Positions 21,096 to 30,769 of a stretch of 64,000 nucleotides of DNA are shown piece after piece (position 1 is the first letter of the stretch; each line of letters starts with the position of its first letter). The DNA lies in NCBI GenBank assembly GCA_950022655.1, contig OX465584.1:4039694-4103693 (forward strand), read 5' to 3'. The stretch comes from Alentia gelatinosa. Its lineage: Eukaryota; Annelida; Polychaeta; Phyllodocida; Polynoidae. The notes below the pieces were generated by a model. It was not told the DNA's origin, did not search any database, and was given only the letters and a program-made list of their open reading frames with translations. Position numbers and translations under genes: made by a program.

Positions 21096-21703
21096 ATCCC
21101 TTGTCACTCTCCCAGCAGAGATCTTGCGCTCTACTTCCTGCGGCCGCTTATATCTCTGCCCCAACCTGCCTGTTTTGGCTCAAATCTGGCCCATACGCCA
21201 GTTTTTGAAATATCCTAAATTCTTAGCGCTTTGGGCAGTATTTTGTGGTTAACATGTAAATAGATATGCATATATTTATATGGTAAATGATTTACACTCA
21301 TTTCTGTTATTTGTTATATCAAATCAGGTAATGCCTTAGGGATTACTTTCTTCATTGGAAGGCACCTCATGTGTTACAGGGTTTTGTTTGTCAACATAAC
21401 ACATGTGCTCACTCGAAGGGGCAGTCTGATCAACACTAGATTCACATCATAAAGTGGTTTAGAGATGAAAAAGAAACAGCTGGATTGTCTGTTAACCCAA
21501 TATAACAATTCCTATATTTCCAAACTAATGATATGTGAGTTGTTTGACAGGTATAACTCTTGACAGTTGCCTTGTTTTGAATCGGAAATGTTCGCTGGTC
21601 TCCCCTGTCCTTTGTGGAGACCCAGGGAACAGGCTTTGGGTTGGGGCAGAGACTAAGCACAGCGCTAGCGCCAGGAAAGATCTGGGGGAGAGTGATCCCT
21701 CGT
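21096..21703 (+). mobile_element. 590-bp TIR element family K, 9-bp duplication
   Basis: The element (21105-21694) starts CACTCTCCCAGCAGAGATC and ends GATCTGGGGGAGAGTG. Flanks ATCCCTTGT (21096-21104) and ATCCCTCGT (21695-21703) match at 8 of 9 positions. A second copy lies at 35111-35635 and a truncated one at 54105-54185. Shared interior: GATTTACACTCATTTCTGTT, TCAACATAACRCATGT, GAAACAGCTGGA. It has no conserved ORF. A 9-bp duplication again points to a Mutator- or Merlin-like transposase in trans. Confidence 0.75.
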
Positions 21704-22671
21704 GCCTCCCACTCGGCCAGTCACCGGAGACTCTCTCACCACACCTCCTCCTTCTACCGAGGCGCCTTCCCGAATCTCAGTCTCCGCCCAACCAGTAAAA
21801 ATCTCACTTTATGTCCATTCAACGACGCAGTAAACACTCCTACGCCACCTCCCCTTTTATCGCTCACCCGGGGCCCAACTTGTTTATTTTCTCTCGTTAT
21901 CTAGGACCACAGTTTTTGGTGGCTAAATATTCACTAGACAGCAGCGTCTATAAGTGGCAGCGCCGCACTAAACGATAACGCTGCTTTTTCATTGGCTGCC
22001 CCATTTGAATGTCCGGTGGTGGCGCCCTCTATCTGTGGGGCTTGAACCAAGTATTGGCGCCCGCTGTATAGTTGGAGGGCTGTAAGATTGTGCTGTCTGT
22101 GGAACATCTATCGCGGCCCTGACTATACATCAAGACTGACCCATCCAGCAAGCCGCTCCTACCGCCTCACCCCCTCTATCCCCATGGCTTTTCCTGTGAA
22201 TGTTTCCTTTTTATCCTCTATTCCCCCACCCCCATCTTTATCACTCGATGGTACTATTTTCCTTTCTTACACTCATGTGTTTTTTTTTTGTTTTGATCTT
22301 TCCTTTTCCTCCCATACACAGTCTAGAGATGGCAGTTTTCTACGTTTTCCTAGAAATCCACGTTTTCATTTTCAGCATATAATGGTTTCCCCCTTGTTTA
22401 AACAAGCAAGATATTACTAAGATGCATCATCACAGAACAAACAACACCGGTAAATTAGTTCTTGTATCATTCTTGTTTGTTTTATTTCTTTTGTTATAGC
22501 AGTGTTTATTTTCCATATCAATGTTGCAGATTTACAAAAAATGATCTCATCTATGATACAAGCGTTGCGTCCATAAACAGTGAAATTGTACATGATCCTT
22601 TCTTATCTTAAGTAAGGTTTTATTACAATTATTTTTATTAAAAAAACCACTATCATTTGTGCCTCATTCAC
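21704..22671. other. Anonymous stretch
   Basis: No gene is recognised. The open frames at 21.6-21.9 and 22.1-22.4 kb are proline/serine-rich and without domains. A CCACCCCCATC pyrimidine-rich patch and a T-run lie near 22220-22290. Confidence 0.35.
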
Positions 22672-22674
22672 GTT

Positions 22675-22792
22675 AGTAGAACTATTGACTCTGCGAAATA
22701 TCCTCGCATGCGCTCTGATATTACTACGGGTAAACTCCCCGCAGCATACGACCGCTTGTATCTGTAACCAGTCAATATTGTGTATATATTCC
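22675..22792. mobile_element. Hairpin MITE family D, reversed
   Basis: ATTGACTCTGCGAAATATCC, GCATGCGCTCTGATATTACT and CTGTAACCAGTCAATATTGT match the family in reverse orientation. The left outer arm is truncated. Confidence 0.7.
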
Positions 22793-23040
22793 ACCCCTGT
22801 TCTTTTTTCTTTAACATCGGAAACTCGTACTCAATGCCCATGGAGTATTGTATAAAAACATTCAATGGTGGACATTTGTATAAGGTGGACAATAAACTAT
22901 AATATGTCTCACCCACTCAGACATAATACACTCACACACATGCATATAGACTGTGCTTGGCTAGACGCTGGTAATAGAGAACTGTCAGCAGTCTACACTC
23001 TCCCCCCACCCCTTCCTTCCACTCTCCATCGCTTTCTGCA
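22793..23040. other. Anonymous spacer with a foldback-end fragment
   Basis: GGAAACTCGTACTCAATGCC followed by CATGGAGTAT resembles the outer part of families B and C. The rest is unassigned. Confidence 0.35.
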
Positions 23041-23295
23041 CCCTGGAGAAGTGAATCGATGTCCACCGAGCGGTGGGCCCGATCCATGCACACATACAGG
23101 CACCCCCGACCCCGCCCATCAGGCCCGTATAATTTGTGCCCGACGCAATCTTTGCCGGCTACTCCTCATGGCGTTGGGATTGGGAGGAGTCAGAACAAAC
23201 AGGAGGGGCTGTCGCGGCCGGCATACCAACAGCTTACTCAGGCCATCTGCCAGCCGGAACTTTGTCAATTGTGTCATATTCTGTCACCCATACAG
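23041..23295 (+). other. GC-rich open patch, possible decayed or isolated exon
   Basis: Two overlapping + strand frames are open for 63-85 codons in sequence richer in GC than its surroundings. One contains FAGYSSWRWDWEESEQTGGA, the other PAYQQLTQAICQPELCQLC. Only one can be real, and neither matches a family I know. No convincing splice pair surrounds it. Confidence 0.2.
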
Positions 23296-23333
23296 TGTAC
23301 CATGCGTATTGTATAGCAGTACAGTAAAACGAA

Positions 23334-23834
23334 TACTGGAGAACTCGACCCGTAGCGAACTCGACCCGATTTCAGAACTCGACCCGTAACGAACTCGACC
23401 CGTGAAAACTCGACCAGTAACAAACTCGACCCGATTTCAGAACTCGACCCGTAACGAACTCGACCCATTTTAAATTTTCTCAACTCAAGTGTCTCAACTG
23501 TGGGTAAATACTATACTGAGTAGTAAGTGTGTTATCTTGGCGTCAAATTAGGCCTTCTTTTGGGACCCCAACCCTTACCACATCCCTAACGCTAACCCTA
23601 ACCCTAACCCAAACCCTTTCCCTAACCCTATCCCCAACCCTAACGCTTTCCCTAACCCTATCCCTAATCCTATCCCTAACCCTATCCCTAACCTTAACCC
23701 TATCCTTAACCCTATCCCTAACTAGTTAGTCCTTTCCTTCTATATGAAAATGTTTTTTCCATAAGTATCTAAAACGGGTCGAGTTATCCTGACAACTACG
23801 GGTCGAGTTTGTTTCGGGTCGAGATCTCCAGTAA
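23334..23834. mobile_element. TIR-bounded block enclosing telomere-like repeats
   Basis: ACTGGAGAACTCGACCCG-type sequence opens the block at 23334 and its complement GGGTCGAGATCTCCAGT closes it near 23834. The left third is a tandem array of GAACTCGACCCGTAAC units (to about 23470). The middle holds the CCCTAA-type tract. The right part has CGGGTCGAGTT twice. The same terminal word, CTGGAGAACTCGACCCGAAA, occurs alone at about 44445. Confidence 0.55.
23566..23728 (+). repeat. Interstitial telomere-like tract (CCCTAA-type, degenerate)
   Basis: About 25 hexamer-like units of CCCTAA with variants CCCTAT, CCCTTT and CCCCAA. Metazoan telomeres are TTAGGG/CCCTAA, so this is an internal relic or an independent expansion. 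It lies inside the inverted-repeat block 23334-23834 and is far too degenerate to be a chromosome end. Confidence 0.75.
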
Positions 23835-23837
23835 CCC

Positions 23838-24780
23838 AGTAAAACCCTGCTGTAGGGATACTCCGCGGTGGTACCCTTACGCGGGGTGTCCCTGGAGGTA
23901 GTGTACGTTTTTGTATGTCAGTACAGTAAAACCCTGCTTAACACTTTGAGGACGGATAGTGCCTTCAGGAATTCCCCAGCATAGACCGGATGATGCCCTG
24001 AGGTATTATCTATGAAATTCAGTCATATTTACGATTTCATTATTTTATGAAGAAATAATTGATCAATAAATCCTATGACATGGTATTTAATATCATTTGG
24101 TAAGATAAATAATTTGAAGTAAAAGGATATGTCATATCACGTGATCAAATAATAAAAAATGGTTTTAGACAAAAATTGGCCCGTTCTCCGGAATAATACC
24201 AGTCCTAAGTATCTGCCACAGACCCCCGCCCCTAAAGGGTTAACCCTTTTGCTACGCTGCATAACACCAAATACATATCTTAGAATACGCCGCTACAGTA
24301 CCATTTTCACCACTATAATATGATGGTGCTTTTCACAATATTCACAGTGATGTCATTATATCACACCTCCATGGTAATCCAAAATAATTAGAATGTTATA
24401 TGATAGTAATGATATTAATTGTGATATAGTTTTACATAGTTTGAAAAGATATTATCTAAATATTTGCATTATTTCATTAGAATAAAAGCAATAACTTAAA
24501 TTTCGGAATTCCCGGGAATGCCTCCTGACATCATAGCGTAGCTAAAATATTAAGGGACACCCCGCGTAAGAGCACACCCCGCGTAAGGGAACACCCCGCG
24601 TTAATCGACAATTTGCTCGGAACGGAAATCTTCCTCTCTATTCAGCGTTTATTTTTACCCCGTGTAATGGGGCACCCAGCGTATGTAGACAACCTGCATT
24701 AACGGACAGTTATTTCGCCACGGAATGCTTCTTGTGAAAGTGCTCACTTTGGAGGGACACATTAACAATTATGGCGAGTC
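23838..24780. mobile_element. pogo-like fragments around unrelated AT-rich DNA
   Basis: Left-end words CAGTAAAACCCTGCTGTAGG (23848) and CAGTAAAACCCTGCTTAACA (23922) are followed by about 600 bp of AT-rich unique sequence. Pogo interior then follows at 24545-24760 (GACACCCCGCGTAAG twice, TTTGCTCGGAACGGAAATC, ACAGTTATTTCGCCACGG), parallel to 11168-11405. This suggests a pogo-type element interrupted by another insertion. Confidence 0.5.
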
Positions 24781-24878
24781 TATGTGGGGATAACACTCTG
24801 GATAAAACTCTGTGTGTGTGTGCGCATATATGTGGCAGGTAGACTGGTGTCTCGACAATAGAACACGGTATACAGTAC

Positions 24879-25426
24879 AGGGCACATAGCTACTGTGTTA
24901 TGGAAACGGCCCCCGACGCTAAAACAAAAGCACCAGGTGCGGGTCCAGTTATCAATGGATTTTATCAAAAATATATTTTTTGGTTTGCCAGAAAAAGGGT
25001 TTTAGCCTCGTCTCACGATTATTTATAGATTATGACGGTAGAAAATAGTTAATACGCCTCGTGTAGTAATACGCGGCCTTCCCGTCGTGGCATAAACATT
25101 GTCAAGTCTAACTCTCGTTTGGTTTCGTATTTATCCTACCTCGTCTATGCTTTTGATTTACTAAAAGATAAATATTGAGTCAATGACCAACAGAACTTTT
25201 TTTCATAGTAGCTGACATCCTGCTCTCTGATTGGTCAATATTGTTATTACTCTAGTGGCATAAAAAACACTTTATGTCACGGCCTGCCACATAAAATTTC
25301 CCTATGTTAAGTCTATGGCGGTTTTTTATTAGGGATAGGATAGTGGTTGTCCTCCGACTACAGTGGCGCTATCTTACAATTTCCTGGCGGATGATGCAGA
25401 ACTAGCAATCACTCTGTGCCCTATAG
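24879..25426 (+). mobile_element. Repeat family J, copy 1, interrupted
   Basis: The ends AGGGCACATAGC and CTCTGTGCCCTATAG are inverted repeats of about 12 bp. The sequence matches 33399-33663 on both sides of a 295-bp insertion (25049-25343). Shared words: GTGTTATGGAA, GGGTCCAGTTATCAATGGA, GACTACAGTGGCGCTAT, AACTAGCAATCACTCTGTG. Confidence 0.75.
25049..25343 (-). mobile_element. Insertion in family J with 4-bp ATAG duplication
   Basis: At 33585 the uninterrupted site reads AAAATAGTGGTTG. Here AAAATAG is followed by 291 bp starting TTAATACGCCTCG and ending TTAGGGATAGG, then ATAGTGGTTG, giving ATAG on both sides. Read in reverse, the element starts CCTATCCCTAATA like family A and carries the CTCTCGTTTGGTTTC arm of the hairpin at 2446-2583. 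The second arm is missing, so it is a partial fold. Confidence 0.75.
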
Positions 25427-25544
25427 CCACACAGATGCCAACAAGCGAGACAACAGGGTAGGGTAGTTGTGTGGGCCCTGGGGGGGGGGGGGGGGGCTAG
25501 AGATGTTGGGGTATATAGGTATGACACGCTATGTAAACATAGAC
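25427..25544. other. Spacer with 17-G run
   Basis: An uninterrupted run of 17 G at 25480-25496 is the only notable feature. Confidence 0.5.
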
Positions 25545-25631
25545 GGGAGACCCCGTGTCAGGGGTCACCCGTGTAAGCGGATAATCTGCTCGGAATGGAG
25601 GGTGACCCCTTAAGTGGGGTTCTGCTGTATT
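25545..25631 (-). mobile_element. pogo-like terminal fragment
   Basis: GGATAATCTGCTCGGAATGG and the end CTTAAGTGGGGTTCTGCTG before TA match the pogo-like family. The left end is degenerate. Confidence 0.5.
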
Positions 25632-25722
25632 GCCTCTGTATGAGCAGCTGTACACCACGCTACATTACCAGTGTGCCGTGTCTAACAGTAACCTGTAAAC
25701 GTAAATGCAACAGATACTACGC

Positions 25723-25857
25723 GACGATAGAGGAAACCTATGAAGGTTTAGTGTCAGAGCTCGTATCCCATCAGGTTTGAATAGCGTAGTATTTCACAAG
25801 GTTAAGCTACGTAAATAACATAGCGAATCAAACGAGATGAAATCGAGCTCTGACCCT
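25723..25857 (+). mobile_element. Family B hairpin fragment fused to family E
   Basis: AGAGGAAACCTATGAAGG, GTCAGAGCTCGTATCCCATC and CGAGCTCTGACCCTAAATT form the B hairpin. It then passes directly into family E (GCTATAGGGCAAAAACATGG). A different B-E junction occurs at 57586/57590. Confidence 0.6.
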
Positions 25858-26110
25858 AAATTGCTATAGGGCAAAAACATGGTCCCTTCTGATATACCCT
25901 TAATTATGGCAATTCCTGAGTTTAATTCATTGGAGAAGATGGATAATAAATACAACAAACGATGGTTTTATGGACAGGCGGCTCTGTAAACCACTCAAGA
26001 TTGATGTCGTACTACACTCGGTGATGCTCGTGTATTACTACGCGTCGATCTGTCGTAGTTTACGGCCGCCTGTCCACAGAACCATCGATTATTGTCCATA
26101 TACATCATGT
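25858..26110 (+). mobile_element. Element family E, copy 2
   Basis: Contains GATATACCCTTAATTATGGC, AAGATGGATAATAAATACAA and the hairpin arms AACGATGGTTTTATGGACAG / GTCCACAGAACCATCGATTA. The left 200 bp of the family is missing. Confidence 0.65.
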
Positions 26111-26984
26111 GTATACACATATTCCTACAGACTCCAGTCCCTGGTGATAGTATCAGTGTGGCCCGGTTTCCGTGATTGTACTTTGTGGCTGGCGCTACAC
26201 GTAATCCCGGCCCAGGACTCTCCCGCACGCTGATTGGTGAGTCCTTGATGCCGTCTGATTGGTTCACGGTCCTATGCGTTTCTTGCTGATGGATAATTTG
26301 TGTGGCGTTCTCTGAGATTACTCCACAGTGCCATGCAAAGGCGGCTGGGTGCTGGAGGGCGAGCGGGGGAGCGGGCGGGCGGGCGGGCGGGCGGGTAGTG
26401 GAGGGGGGGGGGGGGCGGTTAGGTTGGGCGCTCTTGGGGCAGTATTTCATTGTTAGCGGCTTCTCTGTCATCGCTACATTCCACAGCTACTAACACGCCG
26501 TGAACTAGCGTCTTTTACGACATCTGCCGTCATCCGTCCTTTTACGACATGTGCTGGGGACGCTGTTGACGGTTTTCGGTATCCACCTGCCTGATTGCTC
26601 GTCCTAGTGATCTGTCGCGTGATAAGGAACCCTCGCACATGTAAGTGTCGCAAAATGTCGCACGGGCGACCGCGTCATGTTTCTCTAGTTAATTTACGAC
26701 ATAGAGGGACGCGCGGTCAGAGTGCGAACCTATTAACGACACGTTGGACGCGCCCTAAAGCGTCCGCCCTTGGGTACAGTCGCCGATAGAGGTCTCTGTC
26801 AGAGAGTGCTATGGAGGCCACTTATAAGCGACATCCATCACATTTGATGTGGCTCTTTGCTGCTAGGGGGCTCTCATCGATTACTTCCTGGAAACTGCAC
26901 CAAAACTAGACACATACATGCGGATCTCCGGCAAGATGCTGTACACATTGATGTACTGTATGTGGTAAATGGGTAATTAAAACC
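26111..26984. other. Anonymous stretch with GC-rich patch
   Basis: There is no supported gene. GGGC repeats (GCGGGCGGGCGGGCGGGC) at 26370-26395 and a 13-G run near 26404 are followed by CG-rich sequence to about 26800. The open frames there lack recognisable domains. Confidence 0.35.
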
Positions 26985-27640
26985 CTGTCTGACAGGGCAA
27001 TGCCATATGAATAGTTAGAGCAGGGCGATGTCATATGGCATTCCCATAGTTAGAGCAGGGCGATGTTATATGGCATTCCCATAGTTACAGCAGGGCGATG
27101 TCATGTGGCATTCCCATAGTTACAGCAGGGGAATGCCATATGGCATTCCCGTAGTTACAGTAGGGGAATATCATATGGCATTCCTGTAGTTACAGCTGGG
27201 CAATGCCATATGGCACTCCCGTAGTTACAGCCGGGCAATGCCATATGACATTCCTGTAGTTACAGCCGGCAATGCCATATGGCATTCCAGTAGTTACAGC
27301 AAGGGAATGTCATATGGCATTCCCATAGTTACAACCGGGCAATGCCATATGGGATTCCCGTAGTTACAGCCAGGCAATGCCATATGGGATTCCCATAGTT
27401 ACAGCAAGGTAATGTCATATGGGATTCCCGTAGTTACAGCTGGGCAATGCCATATGGGATTCCCGTAGTTATATCTGGGCAATGCCATATGGGATTCCCG
27501 TAGTTATATCCGGGCAATGCCATATGGGATTCCCATAGTTACAGCTGGGCGATGTCATATGAGATTCCCATAGTTACAGCTGGGCAATGCCATATGGGAT
27601 TACCGTAGTTACAGCAAGGGAATGTCATATGGCATTCCCG
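26985..27640. repeat. 35-bp minisatellite, about 18 units
   Basis: Consensus words: CAATGCCATATGGCATTCCC and GTAGTTACAGC. The core ATGCCATATGGCAT is itself a palindrome, so each unit can form a small hairpin. Unit variation is mostly substitutions (GGCATT / GGGATT), and the GGGATT class dominates the right half. Confidence 0.85.
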
Positions 27641-28560
27641 GGGTGAAAAGAACGTATTGCTATGTTAATATATGGCCGATGGCATTGCATAACCAAACGG
27701 CAAAGGTACACTACCTACCTTTGGAAACATATATTTTTATAACCCGATGAATATTCCCATCTCTCTATACTTCTACCCGCGAAACCTCCACCTCTATCCA
27801 GGGTTCCCACAGGCGTGGCGAATCCTCATAGCAAAAAGAAAAGTCATCAAAGATGACAGTTTGACAAAAACGCCACGACTCCGTAATCTTGTGTTTACTT
27901 TGTTTCTGTATTTTGTACAATATTCTTGTTGATATGTCACTGTGCTATTGAGGCATGTTACCTATAGCCATAATTTGGCAATTTTACAATAATAACTTTT
28001 TAAGACATAACCGTCGGATTTAAATTAGGTTTGGAAAGGGAAATCATGCGGTTCTCCATAGGAACTTGTACATATGACCTTATAGATGGCAATAAAAAAG
28101 ATATAAAAAGATGTGATGTAAAAACCCATCGGCACACTACGGCATCCATCCTCATACCTAAGGATGTTACCCAGCCACAGGCAATCATCCTTATAGGGTT
28201 AAGACAATTTAAGAATGTTTGTTGGGAGACATTGAGGCCATCCGTAAAGTACGTACTCAAGATTTCCGAATTTGTTTTACCCCCACCCCATCTATATCTT
28301 GTACGCAATAGAATTTGAAAAAGGGACATACGCAAAATTGCTGAATTTACCCATCATCCCCCATCACTGCGTGCGTAATTTATGGATGACCCCATTTAGA
28401 AAAAATGAAATGTCACTTGTATGATTCTTTCTCCAGGTTGTAAACTGAAACACCAGAAACAATAAGAAGACATCAAACCAGGAATATGGAAAGAGAAACT
28501 ATTTTTTGAAAAATCCACCGTCCCACCTGCCCAGCGCTAGACACCTACGCGGGGGGTTTA
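27641..28560. other. Anonymous stretch
   Basis: No gene is supported. Overlapping 95- and 111-codon frames on opposite strands at 28.0-28.3 kb lack domains. Confidence 0.35.
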
Positions 28561-28564
28561 GCTA

Positions 28565-28676
28565 CAGTGAACCTGATTAATATACGGCACGTCCCGGGGG
28601 ACCTGCCACCAGGGGGCAGGGTATGGGCCTGTAAAAGATGGCGGCCCGCCCCACCCCGTACAGGGCCTTCACTGTA
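28565..28676. mobile_element. Possible TA-flanked element with CAGTGAA ends
   Basis: TA + CAGTGAACCTG on the left and GGCCTTCACTG + TA on the right suggest a 110-bp mariner-type miniature. The interior is GC-rich with the self-complementary TGCC...GGCA region. Only about 7 terminal bases pair well. Confidence 0.35.
28606..28619 (+). promoter_or_regulatory. CTCF-like motif
   Basis: CCACCAGGGGGCAG agrees at all 14 positions with the CTCF core consensus CCASYAGRKGGCRS. The consensus is from vertebrates and flies; CTCF occurs across bilaterians. Chance occurrence in GC-rich DNA is possible. Confidence 0.35.
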
Positions 28677-28837
28677 ATCGATACCAGAGACGAGACGCCG
28701 GGTTGGGGCATCGGGAATAAGTGATTGGAGAGTGTTGGGTTAGAGCGGAGAGGCCAATTGCTACACTCTCCTAAGCGTAGCTGTTTACTGGCGATCTTTG
28801 AGTTTCATCAAGATTGCATTAGTGATGGATTGAGTTG

Positions 28838-28890
28838 TTTAAAGGCATGTCCTACAATTCACAGTGGCGCCACCTGTAGTGATTTATGAA
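28838..28890 (+). mobile_element. Terminus of repeat family M
   Basis: TTTAAAGGCATGTCCTACAA followed by TTCACAGTGGCGCCACC is nearly identical to 38334-38385 and is the complement of the right end of the insertion at 49121-49611. The other end of this copy was not found. Confidence 0.5.
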
Positions 28891-28899
28891 TATTGACAA

Positions 28900-29060
28900 T
28901 TATTCAGAGATGTCAGTTTATCAACATGGAAATCCTTGGTTTCATTTCTATCTTTTAGAAAAAAAAATTTGTCATATAAATTCAGGATGGTATCATTTAA
29001 GCCTAATTCACGCCAATAAAACAGTGTTTTGAACCTCCGCACACACCTTCAATCCTATCC
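28900..29060 (+). repeat. Dispersed repeat family N, copy 2
   Basis: GGAAATCCTTGGTTTC, CCTAATTCACGCCAATAAAA and CAGTGTTTTGAACCTCC parallel the blocks at 4170, 40605 and 53135. Confidence 0.5.
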
Positions 29061-29470
29061 CTTGCAAACAATACTAAATGAGTGAAATATAAGGTTTTGT
29101 TTAGCTTAATATAACCCAAGAGGTAAAAGTAGGACAATCTACATGAACTGAAAAATGAATTTTCTCTTTAATTGCCCAAGAACAAGGATACTGAACCATA
29201 ATGTATAGTCTAATTTGTGAAAGTTTGAAGAAAATGCTTTGAGATCATGATATTCAATTCCCAGGAAAAATGACATAAGTTTTAAATTTGTAGGCGCTAT
29301 GTCAGTTGTTTAATGCTATATCAAGATGGTGGTAGTGATGGACAAAGTTAATATTGTATCAGGATGGTGTTAATGGAAGACTAAGTTGTCTAAAAGTGTA
29401 TTGGGATGGTGTCACTGGCGGACTAAGTTGTCTGATACTGTACCCTCCAGCAGATAGATTTCCCGCAGGA
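29061..29470. other. Anonymous stretch with a threefold short repeat
   Basis: From about 29320 to 29440 a 55-60-bp unit is repeated nearly three times (CAGGATGGTGTTAATGGAAG, GGGATGGTGTCACTGGCGG, ACTAAGTTGTCT). Confidence 0.45.
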
Positions 29471-29479
29471 CCCCTTTTA

Positions 29480-30595
29480 CACTGTTGGGTGTGCGGTGTG
29501 TGACACTCGCTCATAACGATATAGACTTTTACACTGTTGGGTGTATGGTGTATAACGCTCGCTAATAGCGATACTATCGTAAAACTGGATGAGATTTAAT
29601 CTTGGCCACCGTATTCCACGACTGGAGTTTGGCAAAGTGACTTCATGAGGCGAAGCCGAGTGAAGTCCGGAGCCAAAACTTCAGGAGTGGAATGCAGTGG
29701 CCAAGATCAAAACGAATCAGGTTTTGCTTTTATCCTACCCTATCTCCTCGATTTTGGAATTTTACGTGATAACAATGCTGTATGCCACTAGTGGCATATA
29801 AAACTCCGTATGCCAGTCAGCGTGGCATACGAAAACCCAATGTTAAGCCTATGGGATTTTATATTAGGGGTAGGATACGCTGTTGGGTGTAGGGTGTAAT
29901 GCTTCTTAATATCGATACAGACTTGTACACTGTTGGGTGTATGGTGTAATGCTCGCTCATAGCGATATAGACTTTTACACTGTTCGGTATATGGTGTGTG
30001 ACACTCGGTCATAGCGATACAGACTTGTACACTGTTGGGTGTATGGTGTAATGCTCGCTAATAGTGATACAGACTTTTACGCTGTTGGGTGTACGATGTA
30101 TAATACTCGCTCATAGCGATACAGACTTGTACACTGTTGGGTGTATGGTGTAATGCTCGCTAATAGTGATACAGACTTTTACGCTGTTGGGTGTACGATG
30201 TATAATACTCGCTCATAGCGATACAGACTTTTACACTGTTGGGTGTATGGTGTGTGACACTCGCTAATAGCGATACAGACTTATAAATTGTTGGGTGTAT
30301 GGTATAATGCTCGCTAATAGCGATACAGACTTTTACGCTGTTGGGTGTATGGTGTGTGACACTCACTCATAGCGATACAGACTTTTACACTGTTAGATAT
30401 ATGGTGTGTGACACTCGGTCATAGCGATACAGACTTTACACTGTTGGATATATGGTGTGTGACACTCGGTCATAGCGATACAGACTTTATACTGTTAGAT
30501 ATATGGTGTGTGACACTCGCTCATAGCGATACAGACTTTACACTGTTAGATATATGGTGTGTGACACTCGCTCATAGCGATGCGGACTTTTAAAG
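29480..30595. repeat. About 53-bp minisatellite interrupted by family A
   Basis: Units carry AGCGATACAGACTTTTACAC, TGTTGGGTGTATGGTG and GACACTCGCTCAT. About two units lie left of the inserted family A copy and about 13 to its right, so the array is older than the insertion. Confidence 0.85.
29568..29875 (-). mobile_element. Foldback MITE family A, copy 2, inside a minisatellite
   Basis: The copy runs from CTATCGTAAAACTGGATGAG to ATATTAGGGGTAGG and matches 37371-37666 closely. On both sides the 53-bp array continues (AATAGCGATAC left, ATACGCTGTTGGGTG right), with about 10 bp of the unit missing at the junction and ATAC on each side. Apex: GAGGCGAAGCCGAGTGAAG. Confidence 0.8.
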
Positions 30596-30751
30596 CACGC
30601 GCCTCGCTGTACAAATCGATCACATTCAGCGGGTGATTGAGGACGCCTGTCGGCGGGCTATATGCCCCGGCCACGTGATCTATACACCCGTCTCTCCCGA
30701 GGAGAACTCGTGCCCGACGACCAATATACCAGCGGCGGGGGCACCTCCCAG
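30596..30751 (+). other. Candidate 156-bp exon (open, symmetric phase)
   Basis: The block lies between TTTTAAAG and CAG|GTAATC and is GC-rich against the flanking arrays. The frame starting at 30597 is open for 51 codons and reads protein-like, including DHIQRVIEDACRRAICPGH and VIYTPVSPEENSCPTTNIP; three cysteines are present. The length of exactly 52 codons would keep frame if skipped. The acceptor polypyrimidine tract is poor and the family is unknown to me. It could be a lone relic exon or chance. Confidence 0.3.
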
Positions 30752-30769
30752 GTAATCACGCCGTCCGCC

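Noticed and set aside
22088..22420. 110-codon frame resembling a membrane protein
   Set aside because: Hydrophobic residues come from T-rich sequence, and there is no start context, domain or conservation to support it.
23529..23729. Leucine/threonine-rich 66-codon frame
   Set aside because: It is a translation of the telomere-like hexamers.
26985..27640. CRISPR array
   Set aside because: Units are contiguous 35-bp repeats with no unique spacers, and the genome is eukaryotic.
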